Under the pieces are notes generated by a model, which was not told where the DNA came from, did no database searches, and was given only the letters and a program-made list of their open reading frames with translations. From NCBI GenBank assembly GCA_000632805.1, contig CP007444.1, forward strand, positions 496,001-560,000: a stretch of DNA of 64,000 bases, in the 5' to 3' direction. Source of the DNA: Dyella jiangningensis (GTDB lineage Bacteria > Pseudomonadota > Gammaproteobacteria > Xanthomonadales > Rhodanobacteraceae). Shown piece after piece: positions 1 to 9,509 of the stretch. Position numbers and translations under genes: made by a program. Within the stretch, counting starts at the first letter, position 1, and each line of letters starts with the position of its first letter.

Positions 1-1
1 G

Positions 2-3000
2 ATCGCGCCGCATGAGGGCGTGCAGTCCGTGGTCAGTGCCGCCATCGATGCCTTGCCGCAGCTGCGTTCCGCGCTGACGGGCGAGGCCGTCGTGACGGCG
101 CCCGTCGCGGCGATCATGGATACGGCCGAGCGCATTGCCGCCGGCCAGGAAGACGCGCGCATCGCCGATCTCGCGCCGACGGCCACCGAGACGGTGCGCC
201 GCATCGTCCGTCGCCGCGTGCCGCGCATCCGCGCGTCGGCCGCCGATATTCCGTCCGACAGCCTGGCCGGCATCGAGCCTGCCGACGAGCCAGTAGTTGT
301 TGCGGCGGACGACGTGATCGAGGCGCCGGTGATGCCGCCGATCGATCCGGTATTGCTGGAAATTTTGCGCAGCGAAGTGGCGCAGTACCTGGCCACCATC
401 CGTACCAACATCAACCGCGGCGACGGCGAACTGCGCGTCGACGACGGACTGCTGCGCGCGGTGCATACGCTGCATGGCGCCATCGCCATGGTGGACATCC
501 CGCTGCTCACCCAGCTGCTGTCCCCGCTGGAAAGCCTGCTCAAGCGCCTGCGCGCGGCCGGGCTCCCGCTGTCGACCGAGGGCGTCTACCTGCTCAGCCA
601 GAGTGCGGATGCCGTCGATCACGTGATGAACCAGTTCGACGCGCCCTCGCCGCAGTTGCCTGACCTGGACGGCCTGATTCAGCGCCTGACCGAGCTGCGC
701 GACAGCCAGCCCGAGCCGCAGGTCGCCCACGTGCTGTTCGAGCCGCACGCGGACGAGCTGGATGGCGCCGCTACTGGCGTCGAAGGCACGCACGAAGAGG
801 CGCTGGGTGCCTCGCTCGATGCCGCGCTGTCGGGCACCGCCGGCCTTGGCGCCGAATGGGATGCCAGCCTGGTCGCTCCGAGCGAGCCGGCAAACGCCCA
901 TTACGCAAACGAGCTACTCGCCGCGCTGGGCGAATTCAACCTGGACGCGCATCTTCCGTCGACGGAACCGGTTGCCGCCACGCAGGACGACGCGACCGTC
1001 GGCTTGTCCCTGCAGGGCAACGTTGCGGACGAAGACGAGTTCGCCGATGTTTACGCCGAGCTGCTCGGCGAAGCCGAATCGATTGAGATCGTGCCGGCCA
1101 GCGAAGCGGTGGAGTTGTCGGACGACGGCCTCGTCGCCGAGGAAATCGATCTCGACGAGGCCATGGCCTTTGGTCTGGTCGAAGAGCCTGCTGACGCTGC
1201 GAAGGATGAAGTCGCCGACGTCACGTTCAATGCTCCGGTCGAAGAGGTCCAGGCGATCTCCGAAGTGCCCGAGATCGTCGAGGACTTCGCATGGGGCAAC
1301 GCTGCTGTCGAAGCGACGCAGGAGAATGCCGAGGCGATCGCACCGACCATCGACGTCACCGAGGCGTCAATCCCTGAGTCGGTCGCCGAGTCGGTGGTCG
1401 AGTCGACTGTTGAGCCGACCATCGAACCGCTGATCGAAGAGCCGATGGCCGCTGCGCCTGCAGAGGCTGCCGCGCCGTCGACCGAGGTCGAGGCCGAAGA
1501 AGGCGAGGGTATGGTGTCGCCCAGTCAGATCGATCCCGATCTGCTGGAAATCTTCATCGAAGAAGCCCGCGAAATCCTCGACCATTCCGATAGCGTGCTG
1601 GCGCAATGGCGCGTGGAGCCGACCGAGTCGGCCCATCTGGCCGAGATCCAGCGCGACCTGCATACGCTCAAGGGCGGTGCGCGCATCGCCGGCATGGTGC
1701 CGGTGGGCGACCTTACGCACGCCATCGAAACGGCGCTGGAAAAGCCGCTCAATCCGGAATCGGCGCAGTTCGGCGAACTGATCGCCGCGCTGGAGGCCGG
1801 CTTCGATCTGCTGCACGGGCTGGTCCAGCGCGTGTCGCAGGGCAAGTCGATCGCCTATCCGCAGGCCATGATCGACCGCTTCCTCAGCATGGGCGAAGGC
1901 TCCGTCGAAGCACCGGCTGCGCACGCGTCGGCGACGGTGGTGCCGTTCCCCGAGCGCGCCAAGCTGCCGGAGCTGCTCCCCGAGGAGCGCGAGGAAGCCA
2001 CTGGCACGTCTCAGGAACAGATCCGCGTCCGCGCCGAACTGCTCGACACGCTGGTGAACCATGCCGGCGAAGTGGCGATCTACCGTTCGCGCCTCGAACA
2101 GCAGGTGGCCGGCTACCGCTTCAACCTGGTCGAACTCGACCAGACCGTGCAACGCCTGCGCAGCCAGCTGCGCATGCTGGAAATCGAAACCGAAGCGCAG
2201 ATCATCGCGCGCTTCCAGCGCGAGCATCGCGAAGCGGGCATGGCGGTGTTCGATCCGCTCGAGCTCGACCGCTTCTCGCAGCTGCAGCAGTACTCGCGTG
2301 CGCTGGCCGAGTCGGTCTCCGACTTGGTGTCCATCCAGGGCATGCTCGACGAACTCACCCGTCAGGCGGAAACGCTGCTGATCCAGCAGTCGCGCGTGAG
2401 CTCGGAGCTGCAGGAAGGCCTGCTGCGTACCCGCATGCTGCCGTTCGACACCATGGTGCCGAACCTGCGCCGCACGCTGCGCCAGGCAGCCCAGGAAGAG
2501 GGCAAGAGCGCCCAGCTGTACGTCGAAGGCGCCCACGGCGAAATGGATCGCAACCTGCTCGACCGCATCAAGGCGCCGTTCGAGCACATGCTGCGCAACG
2601 CCGTGGCGCATGGTTTCGAGTCGCCGGCCGAGCGCCGCAAGACGGGCAAGCCGGAAGAAGGCGTCGTGCGCATCCGCGTGGCGCGTGAAGCCACCGAAGT
2701 GGTGGTGCGCGTGAGCGACGACGGGCGTGGCCTGGATCGCGAGGCGATCCGCAAGCGCGGCATCGAGCGTGGCCTGATCCGTGCCGACGCACGCATCAGC
2801 GACGACCAGGTGCTCGCACTCATCACGCAACCCGGCTTCTCCACGGCCAGCACCGTGACCCAGCTAGCCGGCCGCGGCGTGGGCATGGACGTGGTGGCGA
2901 ACGAAATCAAGCAGCTCGGCGGCGCGCTGTCGATCGAATCGCAGGCCGGCGAAGGCACCACCTTCGTGCTGCGGCTGCCGTTTACCCTCGCGGTGACGCA

Positions 3001-3865
3001 GGCCATCCTGGTCCGCATCGGCGAAGCCAACTTCGCCATCCCGATGACCTCGGTGCAGGGCGTGGCCCGCATCTCGCCGTCGGAACTCGCCGAGCGCGTG
3101 GCACAGGCCGAACCGGTGTTCCCGTATGCCGGCGAGGATTACAGCATCCACGACCTGTCCGACCTGCTCGGCATCGCGCCCAGCCATGCCACCGACGAAG
3201 AGCAGATCCCGCTGTTGCTAACGCGCTCGGGCGACCTGCGCGCCGCGATCCGCATCGACGCCGTGATTGGCTCGCGCGAAATCGTGGTGAAGTCGGTCGG
3301 CCCGCAGGTGAGTTCGGTGCCTGGCATCCTCGGCGCAACCATCATGGGCGATGGTTCGGTGCTGATCATTCTCGATCTCGCCCCGCTGGTCCGCCACGGC
3401 ACCGCACGCCGCCAGCAGCGCCTGGAAGAAGGCCTCAGCGCCGTCGCCACGCCGGTGGTGGAAGAGCCGCGCGTGCGCCCGCTGGTGATGGTGGTGGACG
3501 ATTCGATCACCATGCGCAAGGTGACCGGTCGCGTGCTGGAGCGCCACGAGTACGAAGTCGCCACCGCGAAGGACGGCGTCGATGCACTCGAAAAGCTGCA
3601 TGACCGCGTGCCAGACCTGATGCTGCTCGACATCGAGATGCCGCGCATGGACGGCTATGAGCTGGCGACGCACATGAAGGCCGATCCGCGTCTGCGCGAC
3701 GTGCCCATCATCATGATCACCTCGCGTACCGGTGATAAGCATCGCCAGCGCGCGTTCGACATCGGCGTGGACCGTTACCTCGGCAAGCCGTACCAGGAAG
3801 CCGAACTGCTGGCGCAGATCGGCGAGGTGCTGGAGCAGCGCACCGTGGAGTCGCTCAATGGCTGA
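2..3865 (+). CDS. chpA: ChpA-type hybrid chemotaxis histidine kinase (5' end missing)
   Basis: C-terminal part of the CheA-like kinase of the type IV pilus chemosensory (Pil-Chp) system. The frame is open to the first base, so the true start lies upstream; the GTG at 20 is not the start. Seen in order: a degenerate Hpt-like module (HTLHGA, around nt 465), a long acidic Ala/Glu/Pro linker (nt 700-1500), a canonical Hpt with HTLKGGA and phosphoacceptor His at nt 1661, CheA-type dimerisation and ATPase domains (HMLRNAVAHG, DDGRGLD, GRGVGMDVV; nt 2400-2980), a CheW domain (nt 2990-3400), and a C-terminal receiver (VVDDSITMRK, LLLDIEMPRMDG; nt 3480-3840). Multiple Hpt-type modules plus CheW plus REC is the ChpA layout. 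It overlaps the next gene by 8 nt, so the two are one operon. In this family the kinase controls twitching motility and surface sensing. Confidence 0.95.
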   Translation: MAPHEGVQSVVSAAIDALPQLRSALTGEAVVTAPVAAIMDTAERIAAGQEDARIADLAPTATETVRRIVRRRVPRIRASAADIPSDSLAGIEPADEPVVVAADDVIEAPVMPPIDPVLLEILRSEVAQYLATIRTNINRGDGELRVDDGLLRAVHTLHGAIAMVDIPLLTQLLSPLESLLKRLRAAGLPLSTEGVYLLSQSADAVDHVMNQFDAPSPQLPDLDGLIQRLTELRDSQPEPQVAHVLFEPHADELDGAATGVEGTHEEALGASLDAALSGTAGLGAEWDASLVAPSEPANAHYANELLAALGEFNLDAHLPSTEPVAATQDDATVGLSLQGNVADEDEFADVYAELLGEAESIEIVPASEAVELSDDGLVAEEIDLDEAMAFGLVEEPADAAKDEVADVTFNAPVEEVQAISEVPEIVEDFAWGNAAVEATQENAEAIAPTIDVTEASIPESVAESVVESTVEPTIEPLIEEPMAAAPAEAAAPSTEVEAEEGEGMVSPSQIDPDLLEIFIEEAREILDHSDSVLAQWRVEPTESAHLAEIQRDLHTLKGGARIAGMVPVGDLTHAIETALEKPLNPESAQFGELIAALEAGFDLLHGLVQRVSQGKSIAYPQAMIDRFLSMGEGSVEAPAAHASATVVPFPERAKLPELLPEEREEATGTSQEQIRVRAELLDTLVNHAGEVAIYRSRLEQQVAGYRFNLVELDQTVQRLRSQLRMLEIETEAQIIARFQREHREAGMAVFDPLELDRFSQLQQYSRALAESVSDLVSIQGMLDELTRQAETLLIQQSRVSSELQEGLLRTRMLPFDTMVPNLRRTLRQAAQEEGKSAQLYVEGAHGEMDRNLLDRIKAPFEHMLRNAVAHGFESPAERRKTGKPEEGVVRIRVAREATEVVVRVSDDGRGLDREAIRKRGIERGLIRADARISDDQVLALITQPGFSTASTVTQLAGRGVGMDVVANEIKQLGGALSIESQAGEGTTFVLRLPFTLAVTQAILVRIGEANFAIPMTSVQGVARISPSELAERVAQAEPVFPYAGEDYSIHDLSDLLGIAPSHATDEEQIPLLLTRSGDLRAAIRIDAVIGSREIVVKSVGPQVSSVPGILGATIMGDGSVLIILDLAPLVRHGTARRQQRLEEGLSAVATPVVEEPRVRPLVMVVDDSITMRKVTGRVLERHEYEVATAKDGVDALEKLHDRVPDLMLLDIEMPRMDGYELATHMKADPRLRDVPIIMITSRTGDKHRQRAFDIGVDRYLGKPYQEAELLAQIGEVLEQRTVESLNG

Positions 3866-5519
3866 GTCGTCGATCGCTGTTGCGCTTCTCTTCGACGATG
3901 TGGAACTGGGCGGCCAGCTGCGCGAAGCGCTCCGTGAACGCGGCGCGCGCATCGTGCACGAGGGTGCGCTGTCCACGCTGAGCCAAAGCCTGCTGGACAG
4001 CACCGGTGCACAGGTGCTGGTGGTGAACCTCGACGAGGAGGCCGAGGACGACCTCGACCGCCTTTATGACGTGATCGACGGCGACCATCCGCGCGTCGTG
4101 TTCAACGACGCACAAGCCAGCCGCAAGCTCGACGGTTGGGATCGCGCCCGCTGGGCGCGCCATCTCGCGGTGAAGGTGATGGCGCAGGGCGATCTGGATC
4201 CGCCGCGCCCGCACGATGCGCCCGTGGTGCCTGAGACGGCGGTAAGCGAAGCCGCTGCTGCCGAGACGCTTGCGTTCGAAGCCGCCACGCCGGAGCACGA
4301 GTTCGAGCCGCCGCCGCTGCCGCTGCCGGACATCGGTGACTCGCGGATCGAACCCGTCAGCGGCGAAGCGACCGCCGCTTCGGAAACGCTCGCCGCCGAA
4401 CTCGAAGCGCTGCTTGCCGCCGATGAGCCGCAGGCTGCCGAAGACGATTTCGGCTCGCTCAAATTCGTTGCTGAAGACGAGCTGCCGCCTCTGCACGACG
4501 GACAGTTCGGCGTCGATACGCTCGCTACGCAAGGTCCGGCGCCCGTTGAATTCGAAGCGCAGGAGCCTGCGCCGCGCGTGATGCCCTCGTTCCAGCTCGA
4601 CCATCTCTCGCTATCGCCGCTGGACGACTCGTTCATGCCGGGCGTGGCCACCGAAGTTGCGCCGAAAGGCCCAACGGCGCTGCTCGGTTCGGCATCGAGC
4701 TGGTCGCTGATCGATGAGGAAGAATCGCCCGTCGCGGTTGCCGCTGAGCCGGCCAAGTCCGCCGATTTCGGCATCGAGAAAGTCAGTGCTGCGGACTATC
4801 TCGCGCCCGAAGGTGGCAGCGAAGAGGAGTCGTTCCTCAAGCCAGGCATGACCCTGGAGCTTGTCTCCATCGAGGAAGCCATCGCGCCGAAGGCATACGA
4901 AGGCGGGCACGAGATGGTGCTGGCCGACCTGGATGCCGCGATCAGCCGCATCCTGGTGATCGGCGCCGCCGCCGATAGCACCGAGGCGGTGTGTTCCTTC
5001 CTCGCGGAGCTGCCGATGGATCTTCGCGCCACGGTACTGCACGTCCAGCACATGGGCGGCACCTCCGTCGAGAGGGTAGTCGACCGCATGGCCCCTCACT
5101 GCGGCTTGCCGGTGAACGTCGCCACGCACGGCTCGCGTGCACGCATGGGTGAGGTGTTCGTGGTGCCCGAAGGGCATCAGGCGCGCGTGCAGCGCGATGG
5201 CCGCATCGAACTCCAGCCGTTGGACGGGCAGGACGGGCGCGGCAGTTCGCCGATCGATGCCAGCTTCACCATGGCTGCCAATGTATTCGGCCGCAATGCG
5301 CTGGCGATTGTTTTCGCCGGGCAGGCCAATGACGCGCTTGGCGGTTCGCAGGCCATCTACGATCGTGGCGGCCAGGTCTGGGTGGAAGCGTCCCCCGATT
5401 CGCATTTCACGGATATGGTGCACGGCATCGAAGCCGAGCGCCTCAACAGTTATTCCGGCACGCCCGCCGAGCTGGCGGCGCGCCTGGTCGAGGAGATGTC
5501 GATGGAGGGCCGGCGATGA
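3858..5519 (+). CDS. chpB: ChpB-like CheB methylesterase homologue, apparently catalytically dead
   Basis: Second gene of the Pil-Chp tail, 553 aa. The ATG at 3858 lies inside the end of chpA (ATGGCTGA), typical translational coupling. The N-terminal ~100 residues look like a receiver remnant (VALLFDD, VLVVNLDEE) in which the phosphoacceptor Asp position appears to be Asn. An acidic Ala/Glu/Pro-rich linker of about 250 residues follows. The C-terminal ~190 residues match the CheB methylesterase domain. The GASTGGTEA nucleophile motif of CheB reads GAAADSTEA here, so the catalytic Ser is Ala371. The His (QHM, H398) and Asp (ANDA, D492) of the triad remain. Family knowledge: CheB removes methyl groups from chemoreceptors, and ChpB is its Pil-Chp counterpart. 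Loss of the nucleophile argues for a scaffold or regulatory role. The gene overlaps chpC by 4 nt. Confidence 0.85.
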   Translation: MAESSIAVALLFDDVELGGQLREALRERGARIVHEGALSTLSQSLLDSTGAQVLVVNLDEEAEDDLDRLYDVIDGDHPRVVFNDAQASRKLDGWDRARWARHLAVKVMAQGDLDPPRPHDAPVVPETAVSEAAAAETLAFEAATPEHEFEPPPLPLPDIGDSRIEPVSGEATAASETLAAELEALLAADEPQAAEDDFGSLKFVAEDELPPLHDGQFGVDTLATQGPAPVEFEAQEPAPRVMPSFQLDHLSLSPLDDSFMPGVATEVAPKGPTALLGSASSWSLIDEEESPVAVAAEPAKSADFGIEKVSAADYLAPEGGSEEESFLKPGMTLELVSIEEAIAPKAYEGGHEMVLADLDAAISRILVIGAAADSTEAVCSFLAELPMDLRATVLHVQHMGGTSVERVVDRMAPHCGLPVNVATHGSRARMGEVFVVPEGHQARVQRDGRIELQPLDGQDGRGSSPIDASFTMAANVFGRNALAIVFAGQANDALGGSQAIYDRGGQVWVEASPDSHFTDMVHGIEAERLNSYSGTPAELAARLVEEMSMEGRR

Positions 5520-5992
5520 GCGATCTACCGCTACCGCGTGAAATCCGCTGCGTGCTGGTGCCGGTGGGCAACCTGCGCCTGCTGCTGCCCAATGCGACCG
5601 TGGCTGAAGTAATCACCCTTCCCACGCCCGAGCTGGTGGAAGGGGCGCCGGCGTGGTTGCTGGGCCGTATCGCGTGGCGCGGCTGGCGCGTGCCGCTGCT
5701 GTCGTTCAACACGCTGGCTGGCGCTGGCGAAGGCGACAGCGAGCAGTCGGTGCGCGTGGCCGTGCTGAAGGCGCTTGGCGGTCATGCCGACCTGCCGTTC
5801 ATCGCCGTGGTCACGCAGGGCTTTCCGCGCCTGACCACGCTCAACTCGGAACTGATCATTCCCACGCATGACGGTGCTCCGCTGCCGCCTGGCGTGAAGG
5901 CACAGGTGCTGGTGCGCGACGACATCGCGGTCATCCCCGACCTGGAAGGCATCGAGGCCGAATTGATCGAACTGCTCGATCTCGCCAGCTGA
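5516..5992 (+). CDS. chpC: ChpC-like CheW adaptor protein
   Basis: 158-residue single-domain CheW-like protein. It starts at an ATGA overlap with the preceding chpB-like gene, so it is the third gene of the operon and probably the last, since the next gene faces the other way. CheW-type features: early beta strands (CVLVPVGNLRLLLPNATVAEV), a WLLGRIAWRGWRVPLLSF segment corresponding to the conserved region where CheW proteins bind kinase and receptor, and a C-terminal IPDLEGIEAELIELL. In Pseudomonas the equivalent ChpC couples the pilus receptor PilJ to ChpA. A GC-rich hairpin (CGCCGC/GCGGCG around 6003-6024) follows the stop and may end transcription, but it has no T-run. Confidence 0.85.
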   Translation: MSDLPLPREIRCVLVPVGNLRLLLPNATVAEVITLPTPELVEGAPAWLLGRIAWRGWRVPLLSFNTLAGAGEGDSEQSVRVAVLKALGGHADLPFIAVVTQGFPRLTTLNSELIIPTHDGAPLPPGVKAQVLVRDDIAVIPDLEGIEAELIELLDLAS

Positions 5993-6029
5993 AGCTCCAC
6001 TGCGCCGCCTCCATCGCGGCGGCGTGGCG

Positions 6030-6764
6030 TCAGATATCCCCGTGCAGCGCTTGCAGTGCTGCCAGTGCCGCCAGCCCCGCTGTCTCGGTGCGAAGAATGC
6101 GCGGCCCCAGTTTGAGCCCGCGGAAACCAGCGTCCGCCAGCGCCGTGGTGTCGCGCTGGCCCAGGCCTCCCTCCGGGCCAACCACCAGCAAACCGCCGGC
6201 TGACGTGAAACGCAGCTCGCCCGGCCGTTGGGCGCCCTCCGGCAGCAGTGCGAGCCGCAAGGCGTCGTCGTTGGCCAAGCCCTTCAGCCAGGCCTCCAGG
6301 GGTACCGCGGGGCACACTTCAGGCACGCGGGCGCGACCGCTCTGCTCGCAGGCGCTGGCAACCACGGCGCGCCAATGGGCGAGGCGCTTCTCCGCGCGTC
6401 CGGCATCGAGCTTCACCTCGGATCGTTCGGTCAGCAGCGGAACGATGCGAGCCACGCCCAGTTCGGTGGCCTTCTGCACGATCAGGTCCATCTTTTCGCC
6501 GCGGGCCACGCCCTGGGCGAGCGTCAGCGACAATGGCGATTCGTTGAGGACGCTCTCTGCTGCCTGCACACGCACGATCACCTCGCGCTTGCCAACGGCG
6601 TGGAGGACGGCGGGATAGTCGTGGCCGTCGCCATTGAACAGGGTGACAGGGTCTCCCGGCTCCATCCGCAGCACGCGCGCCACGTGCTCGCCGGCCTGAG
6701 CCGGCAGGACCACTTCCAGACCGACGCCGAGTGCCTGGTCCACGTGTATGCGAATAGTGCGCAT
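6030..6764 (-). CDS. rsmE: 16S rRNA (uracil-1498-N3)-methyltransferase RsmE
   Basis: 244-residue SPOUT-superfamily RNA methyltransferase that modifies U1498 of 16S rRNA in the 30S decoding region. Seen: an N-terminal PUA-like region (RVLRMEPGDPVTLFNGDG), central KMDLIVQKATELGV and PLLTERSEV, and the SAM-binding C-terminal knot with VVGPEGGL and KLGPRILRTETA, the strongest family signatures. The start chosen is MRTIRIHVDQ; an in-frame ATG 11 codons upstream would add residues that do not resemble the family. It faces the Chp operon tail-to-tail and is divergent from the secreted-protein gene at 6934, leaving about 170 bp for two promoters. Nothing unusual. Confidence 0.95.
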   Translation of the reverse strand: MRTIRIHVDQALGVGLEVVLPAQAGEHVARVLRMEPGDPVTLFNGDGHDYPAVLHAVGKREVIVRVQAAESVLNESPLSLTLAQGVARGEKMDLIVQKATELGVARIVPLLTERSEVKLDAGRAEKRLAHWRAVVASACEQSGRARVPEVCPAVPLEAWLKGLANDDALRLALLPEGAQRPGELRFTSAGGLLVVGPEGGLGQRDTTALADAGFRGLKLGPRILRTETAGLAALAALQALHGDI

Positions 6765-6933
6765 GGCGCGTTCTATGATGGTGGAAACGGAAAGCATAAC
6801 GGACAGCGGCAGGCTGTCTCACGCGCCCCTTGCAGCGAAAGCTGAACATTGGGCGGCAGCGGGCGACCTGCATTTGCCTGCCGGTCCGGGCAGGCGCACG
6901 ATGAAGTCGTCCCCCACTCCCCGGAGGTGGAAC

Positions 6934-7287
6934 ATGAACAAGTCCACGATGACACTCTTCCTCGGCGTCGCGGTCGCCCTCGCGGCCAGTCCGCTGGCGA
7001 TGGCGCAAAGCACGACGCCGGCGACCGCCGGCAACAGCATGCAGGCGCTGCCCGAGGGTCAGGTGCAGCCGCTCGGCTCAAAGGCGGCCAACCAAGGCCC
7101 ACCGAGGCCGGGTGACCGCACCTGCCTGCAGAGCACGGGCAGCATGATTCCCGCGAAGAACGGTCGCTGCCTGACCGTTCCCGGACGCAGCTATAGCCGG
7201 GAGGACATCCTCAACACCGGCGAGACCACCATGGGTCCGGCACTGCAGAAGCTCGATCCGAGCGTGACTATCCAGGGCGGGCATTAA
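6934..7287 (+). CDS. small secreted protein of unknown function
   Basis: 117-residue protein with a clear Sec signal peptide (MNKSTMTLFLGVAVALAASPLAMAQ, cleaved after MAQ or nearby) and a short, mostly unstructured mature region. The mature part has two cysteines about 15 residues apart (RTCLQ and GRCLT) that could form one disulfide. The ATG at 6934 has a strong Shine-Dalgarno GGAGGTGG just upstream; a longer in-frame reading from 6748 would overlap rsmE divergently and lacks a site. I do not recognise a family. It ends 8 bp before the convergent bioA stop. Periplasmic or secreted location is inferred from the signal peptide. Confidence 0.75.
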   Translation: MNKSTMTLFLGVAVALAASPLAMAQSTTPATAGNSMQALPEGQVQPLGSKAANQGPPRPGDRTCLQSTGSMIPAKNGRCLTVPGRSYSREDILNTGETTMGPALQKLDPSVTIQGGH

Positions 7288-7294
7288 GCCCGCA

Positions 7295-8656
7295 TCAGCC
7301 GGTCACGGCTCGTTCGATGCCTTCGATGGCGGTGTCGACCAGTCGGTCGATTTCATGCGTGGTGATTACGTACGGCGGCATGAAGTAAATGACGTCACCC
7401 AAGGGCCGCAGCAGCGCGCCCTGGGTTAGTCCGTGCAGGTACACCCGGAGGCCGCGGCGGTCGGATGCCGGGAAAGGCGTGCGACCGCGCTTGTCCGCCA
7501 CCAATTCCACGGCCGCGATCATGCCGGTCTGGCGCACGTCGGCGACGTGTGGGTGGTCGCGCAGCGCATCGAGCCGGTGCGCGAGATGCGCGGCCAGTTC
7601 GCGATTGCGCTCCAGCACGGGCTCGTCGCGGAAGATCGCCAGCGTTTCCAGCGCCACGCGGCAGGCGAGCGGATTGCCGGTATAGCTGTGCGAATGAAGG
7701 AACGCCTTGCCTGCGCTGTATTCGGCATAGAACGCCTCGTACACCTGCGTGGTGGTGAGCACTGCCGACAGCGGCAGGAAGCCGCCGGTGAGCCCCTTGG
7801 ACAGGCACATGAAGTCGGGCGTGATGCGGGCCTGCTCGCACGCGAACAACGTCCCGGTTCGCCCGAAGCCGACAGCAATTTCGTCGGCGATGAAATGCAC
7901 GGCGAAATCGTCGCACAGCGAACGCAAGCCGGCGAGGTAATCCGGGTGGTACATGCGCATGCCGCCGGCGCATTGCACCAGTGGCTCGACGATCACCGCA
8001 CACACCTCGTGCGCGTGCTGCTCCAGCAGCGTGCGTAGCTCGCCCAGGCGCCGATGTGCGGCCGCGGCCGCGCTTTCCCCAGGTTCCGCCTCATAGGCGT
8101 CGGGTGAAGGCGCAAGAATCGGGGTGAGCAGGAGTGGTGCGTACGTCTTGCGATAGAGCGCCACGTCGCTGACCGACAGTGCGCCCAATGTTTCGCCGTG
8201 ATAGCTGCCGGTGAGCGCGATGAAGCGCGTCTTCTCGCCGTGACCCTGGTTGAGCCAGTAATGGAAGCTCATCTTCAGCGCGACTTCGATCGCCGCTGAC
8301 CCATTGTCGGCGTAGAACACGCGTTCGAGGCCGGGCGGCGTCACGCGTACCAGCTCCTCGGCAAGCGCCACGGCGGGTTCGTGGGTGAAGCCGGCGAAGA
8401 TCACGTGCTCCAGCGTGCGAGCCTGGTCGGCCAGCGCCGCCGCGATGCGCGGATTGGCATGTCCGAACAGGTTGGTCCACCAGGAGCTGATGCCATCGAG
8501 ATAGCGGCGCCCGTCAGTGCCTATGAGCCATGCGCCTTCGCCTCGCGCGATGGGCACCATGGGCACCGTCCGGTGATCGTGCATCTGTGTGCAGGGGTGC
8601 CACAGGCGGCTCAGGTCTCGACGCACCAGCGCGTCGGCAGCGGGGAGGGTGTTCAT
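7295..8656 (-). CDS. bioA: adenosylmethionine-8-amino-7-oxononanoate aminotransferase (biotin synthesis)
   Basis: 453-residue class-III PLP aminotransferase that uses S-adenosylmethionine to convert KAPA to DAPA in biotin synthesis. BioA hallmarks: WHPCTQM near the N-terminus, SSWWTNLFGHANP, YADNGSAAIEVALKMS, GSYHGETLGALSVS, VEPLVQCAGGM, ADEIAVGFGRTG and the PLP-lysine motif CLSKGLTGGFLP. The start MNTLPAADAL at 8656 fits the family; the reading frame stays open far upstream but that extension antisenses gspN and looks like no protein. Other bio genes are not in the window. The gene is divergent from gspN with about 60 bp between starts. Confidence 0.96.
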   Translation of the reverse strand: MNTLPAADALVRRDLSRLWHPCTQMHDHRTVPMVPIARGEGAWLIGTDGRRYLDGISSWWTNLFGHANPRIAAALADQARTLEHVIFAGFTHEPAVALAEELVRVTPPGLERVFYADNGSAAIEVALKMSFHYWLNQGHGEKTRFIALTGSYHGETLGALSVSDVALYRKTYAPLLLTPILAPSPDAYEAEPGESAAAAAHRRLGELRTLLEQHAHEVCAVIVEPLVQCAGGMRMYHPDYLAGLRSLCDDFAVHFIADEIAVGFGRTGTLFACEQARITPDFMCLSKGLTGGFLPLSAVLTTTQVYEAFYAEYSAGKAFLHSHSYTGNPLACRVALETLAIFRDEPVLERNRELAAHLAHRLDALRDHPHVADVRQTGMIAAVELVADKRGRTPFPASDRRGLRVYLHGLTQGALLRPLGDVIYFMPPYVITTHEIDRLVDTAIEGIERAVTG

Positions 8657-8717
8657 CCGGCTATGATCGGGGTTTCGAGCATGCCCGCTCAAGTCTTCCA
8701 TCTCCCTGGGAATTGGT

Positions 8718-9509
8718 TTGAAGCATTGGCGAATCGCACTGGCGGCCCTGCTGGGCCTGCTGCTCATCGGCGCTGCCTTCGTGTGGTTCATGCCCGCGCG
8801 CTGGGTGGTGCCGGTGTTGGCGGGGCGACTCAATGGCATCCAACTGGAGCAAGTGAGCGGCCTGCTCTGGAGCGGCCGCGCTGGCCGCGTCCTGTCGGCC
8901 AAGGGTGAAGAACTGGGCCAGCTCGAGTGGCAGCTCTCGCGTCGCGCCCTGCTGGGCGACACCGACTGCGTCATCGATCTGCAAGGGACTCGCCTCAAGT
9001 TCCATGGCCGCATGCAGGGGCGTAGCGCCACCGAGGCGCTGTGGACGGACGTCCATATGCGCGCCGACCTCGACCTGCTCAACGCGCACCTGGCGCTTCC
9101 TGGCGGCGGACAGCCACGCGGAACCATCAAGGCCGATATACCCACTGCGCAGCTGCAGGGTGGATGGCCACTCGTGCTGGACGCCGATCTGGACTGGCAG
9201 GATGCGTCGCTGCGTGTGCCACGACAGGGGGACATTCCGCTCGGGGCCTTGCGATTGAGCCTGACGGGCAACAGCGGCGTGATCGACGGCCACTTGGCCG
9301 ATAACGGCGACGGGCCGTTGCGGATCGATGGCACGCTGCAGCTCAGCCCGCTCGGCTGGCGCTTCAATGCCGTGGCCGCACCGCGGCGATCCGCGCCCAC
9401 GCTGACCCGCTGGCTCGCCACGTTCGGCCCGGTGGATGCCGATGGCGTTACGCATATCCATTACACCGGTGGCCTGGCCGCCACCCTGTCCGGGAGAGAC
9501 CATGGCTGA
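8718..9509 (+). CDS. gspN: type II secretion system protein N (GspN-like)
   Basis: 263-residue inner-membrane-anchored protein: one N-terminal membrane segment (ALAALLGLLLIGAAFVWFM) then a beta-rich periplasmic domain with GspN-type signatures (GLLWSGRAGRV, LEWQLSRRALLGD, GTLQLSPLGWRF). GspN is an accessory of the Xps/Gsp type II secretion apparatus, which exports folded enzymes across the outer membrane. The start is TTG; no in-frame ATG lies between the bioA promoter region and the membrane segment. No other gsp/xps gene is present, so the gene sits alone, as seen in some Xanthomonadales (from general knowledge, not checked). It overlaps the next gene by 8 nt, indicating co-transcription. 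Confidence 0.8.
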   Translation: MKHWRIALAALLGLLLIGAAFVWFMPARWVVPVLAGRLNGIQLEQVSGLLWSGRAGRVLSAKGEELGQLEWQLSRRALLGDTDCVIDLQGTRLKFHGRMQGRSATEALWTDVHMRADLDLLNAHLALPGGGQPRGTIKADIPTAQLQGGWPLVLDADLDWQDASLRVPRQGDIPLGALRLSLTGNSGVIDGHLADNGDGPLRIDGTLQLSPLGWRFNAVAAPRRSAPTLTRWLATFGPVDADGVTHIHYTGGLAATLSGRDHG

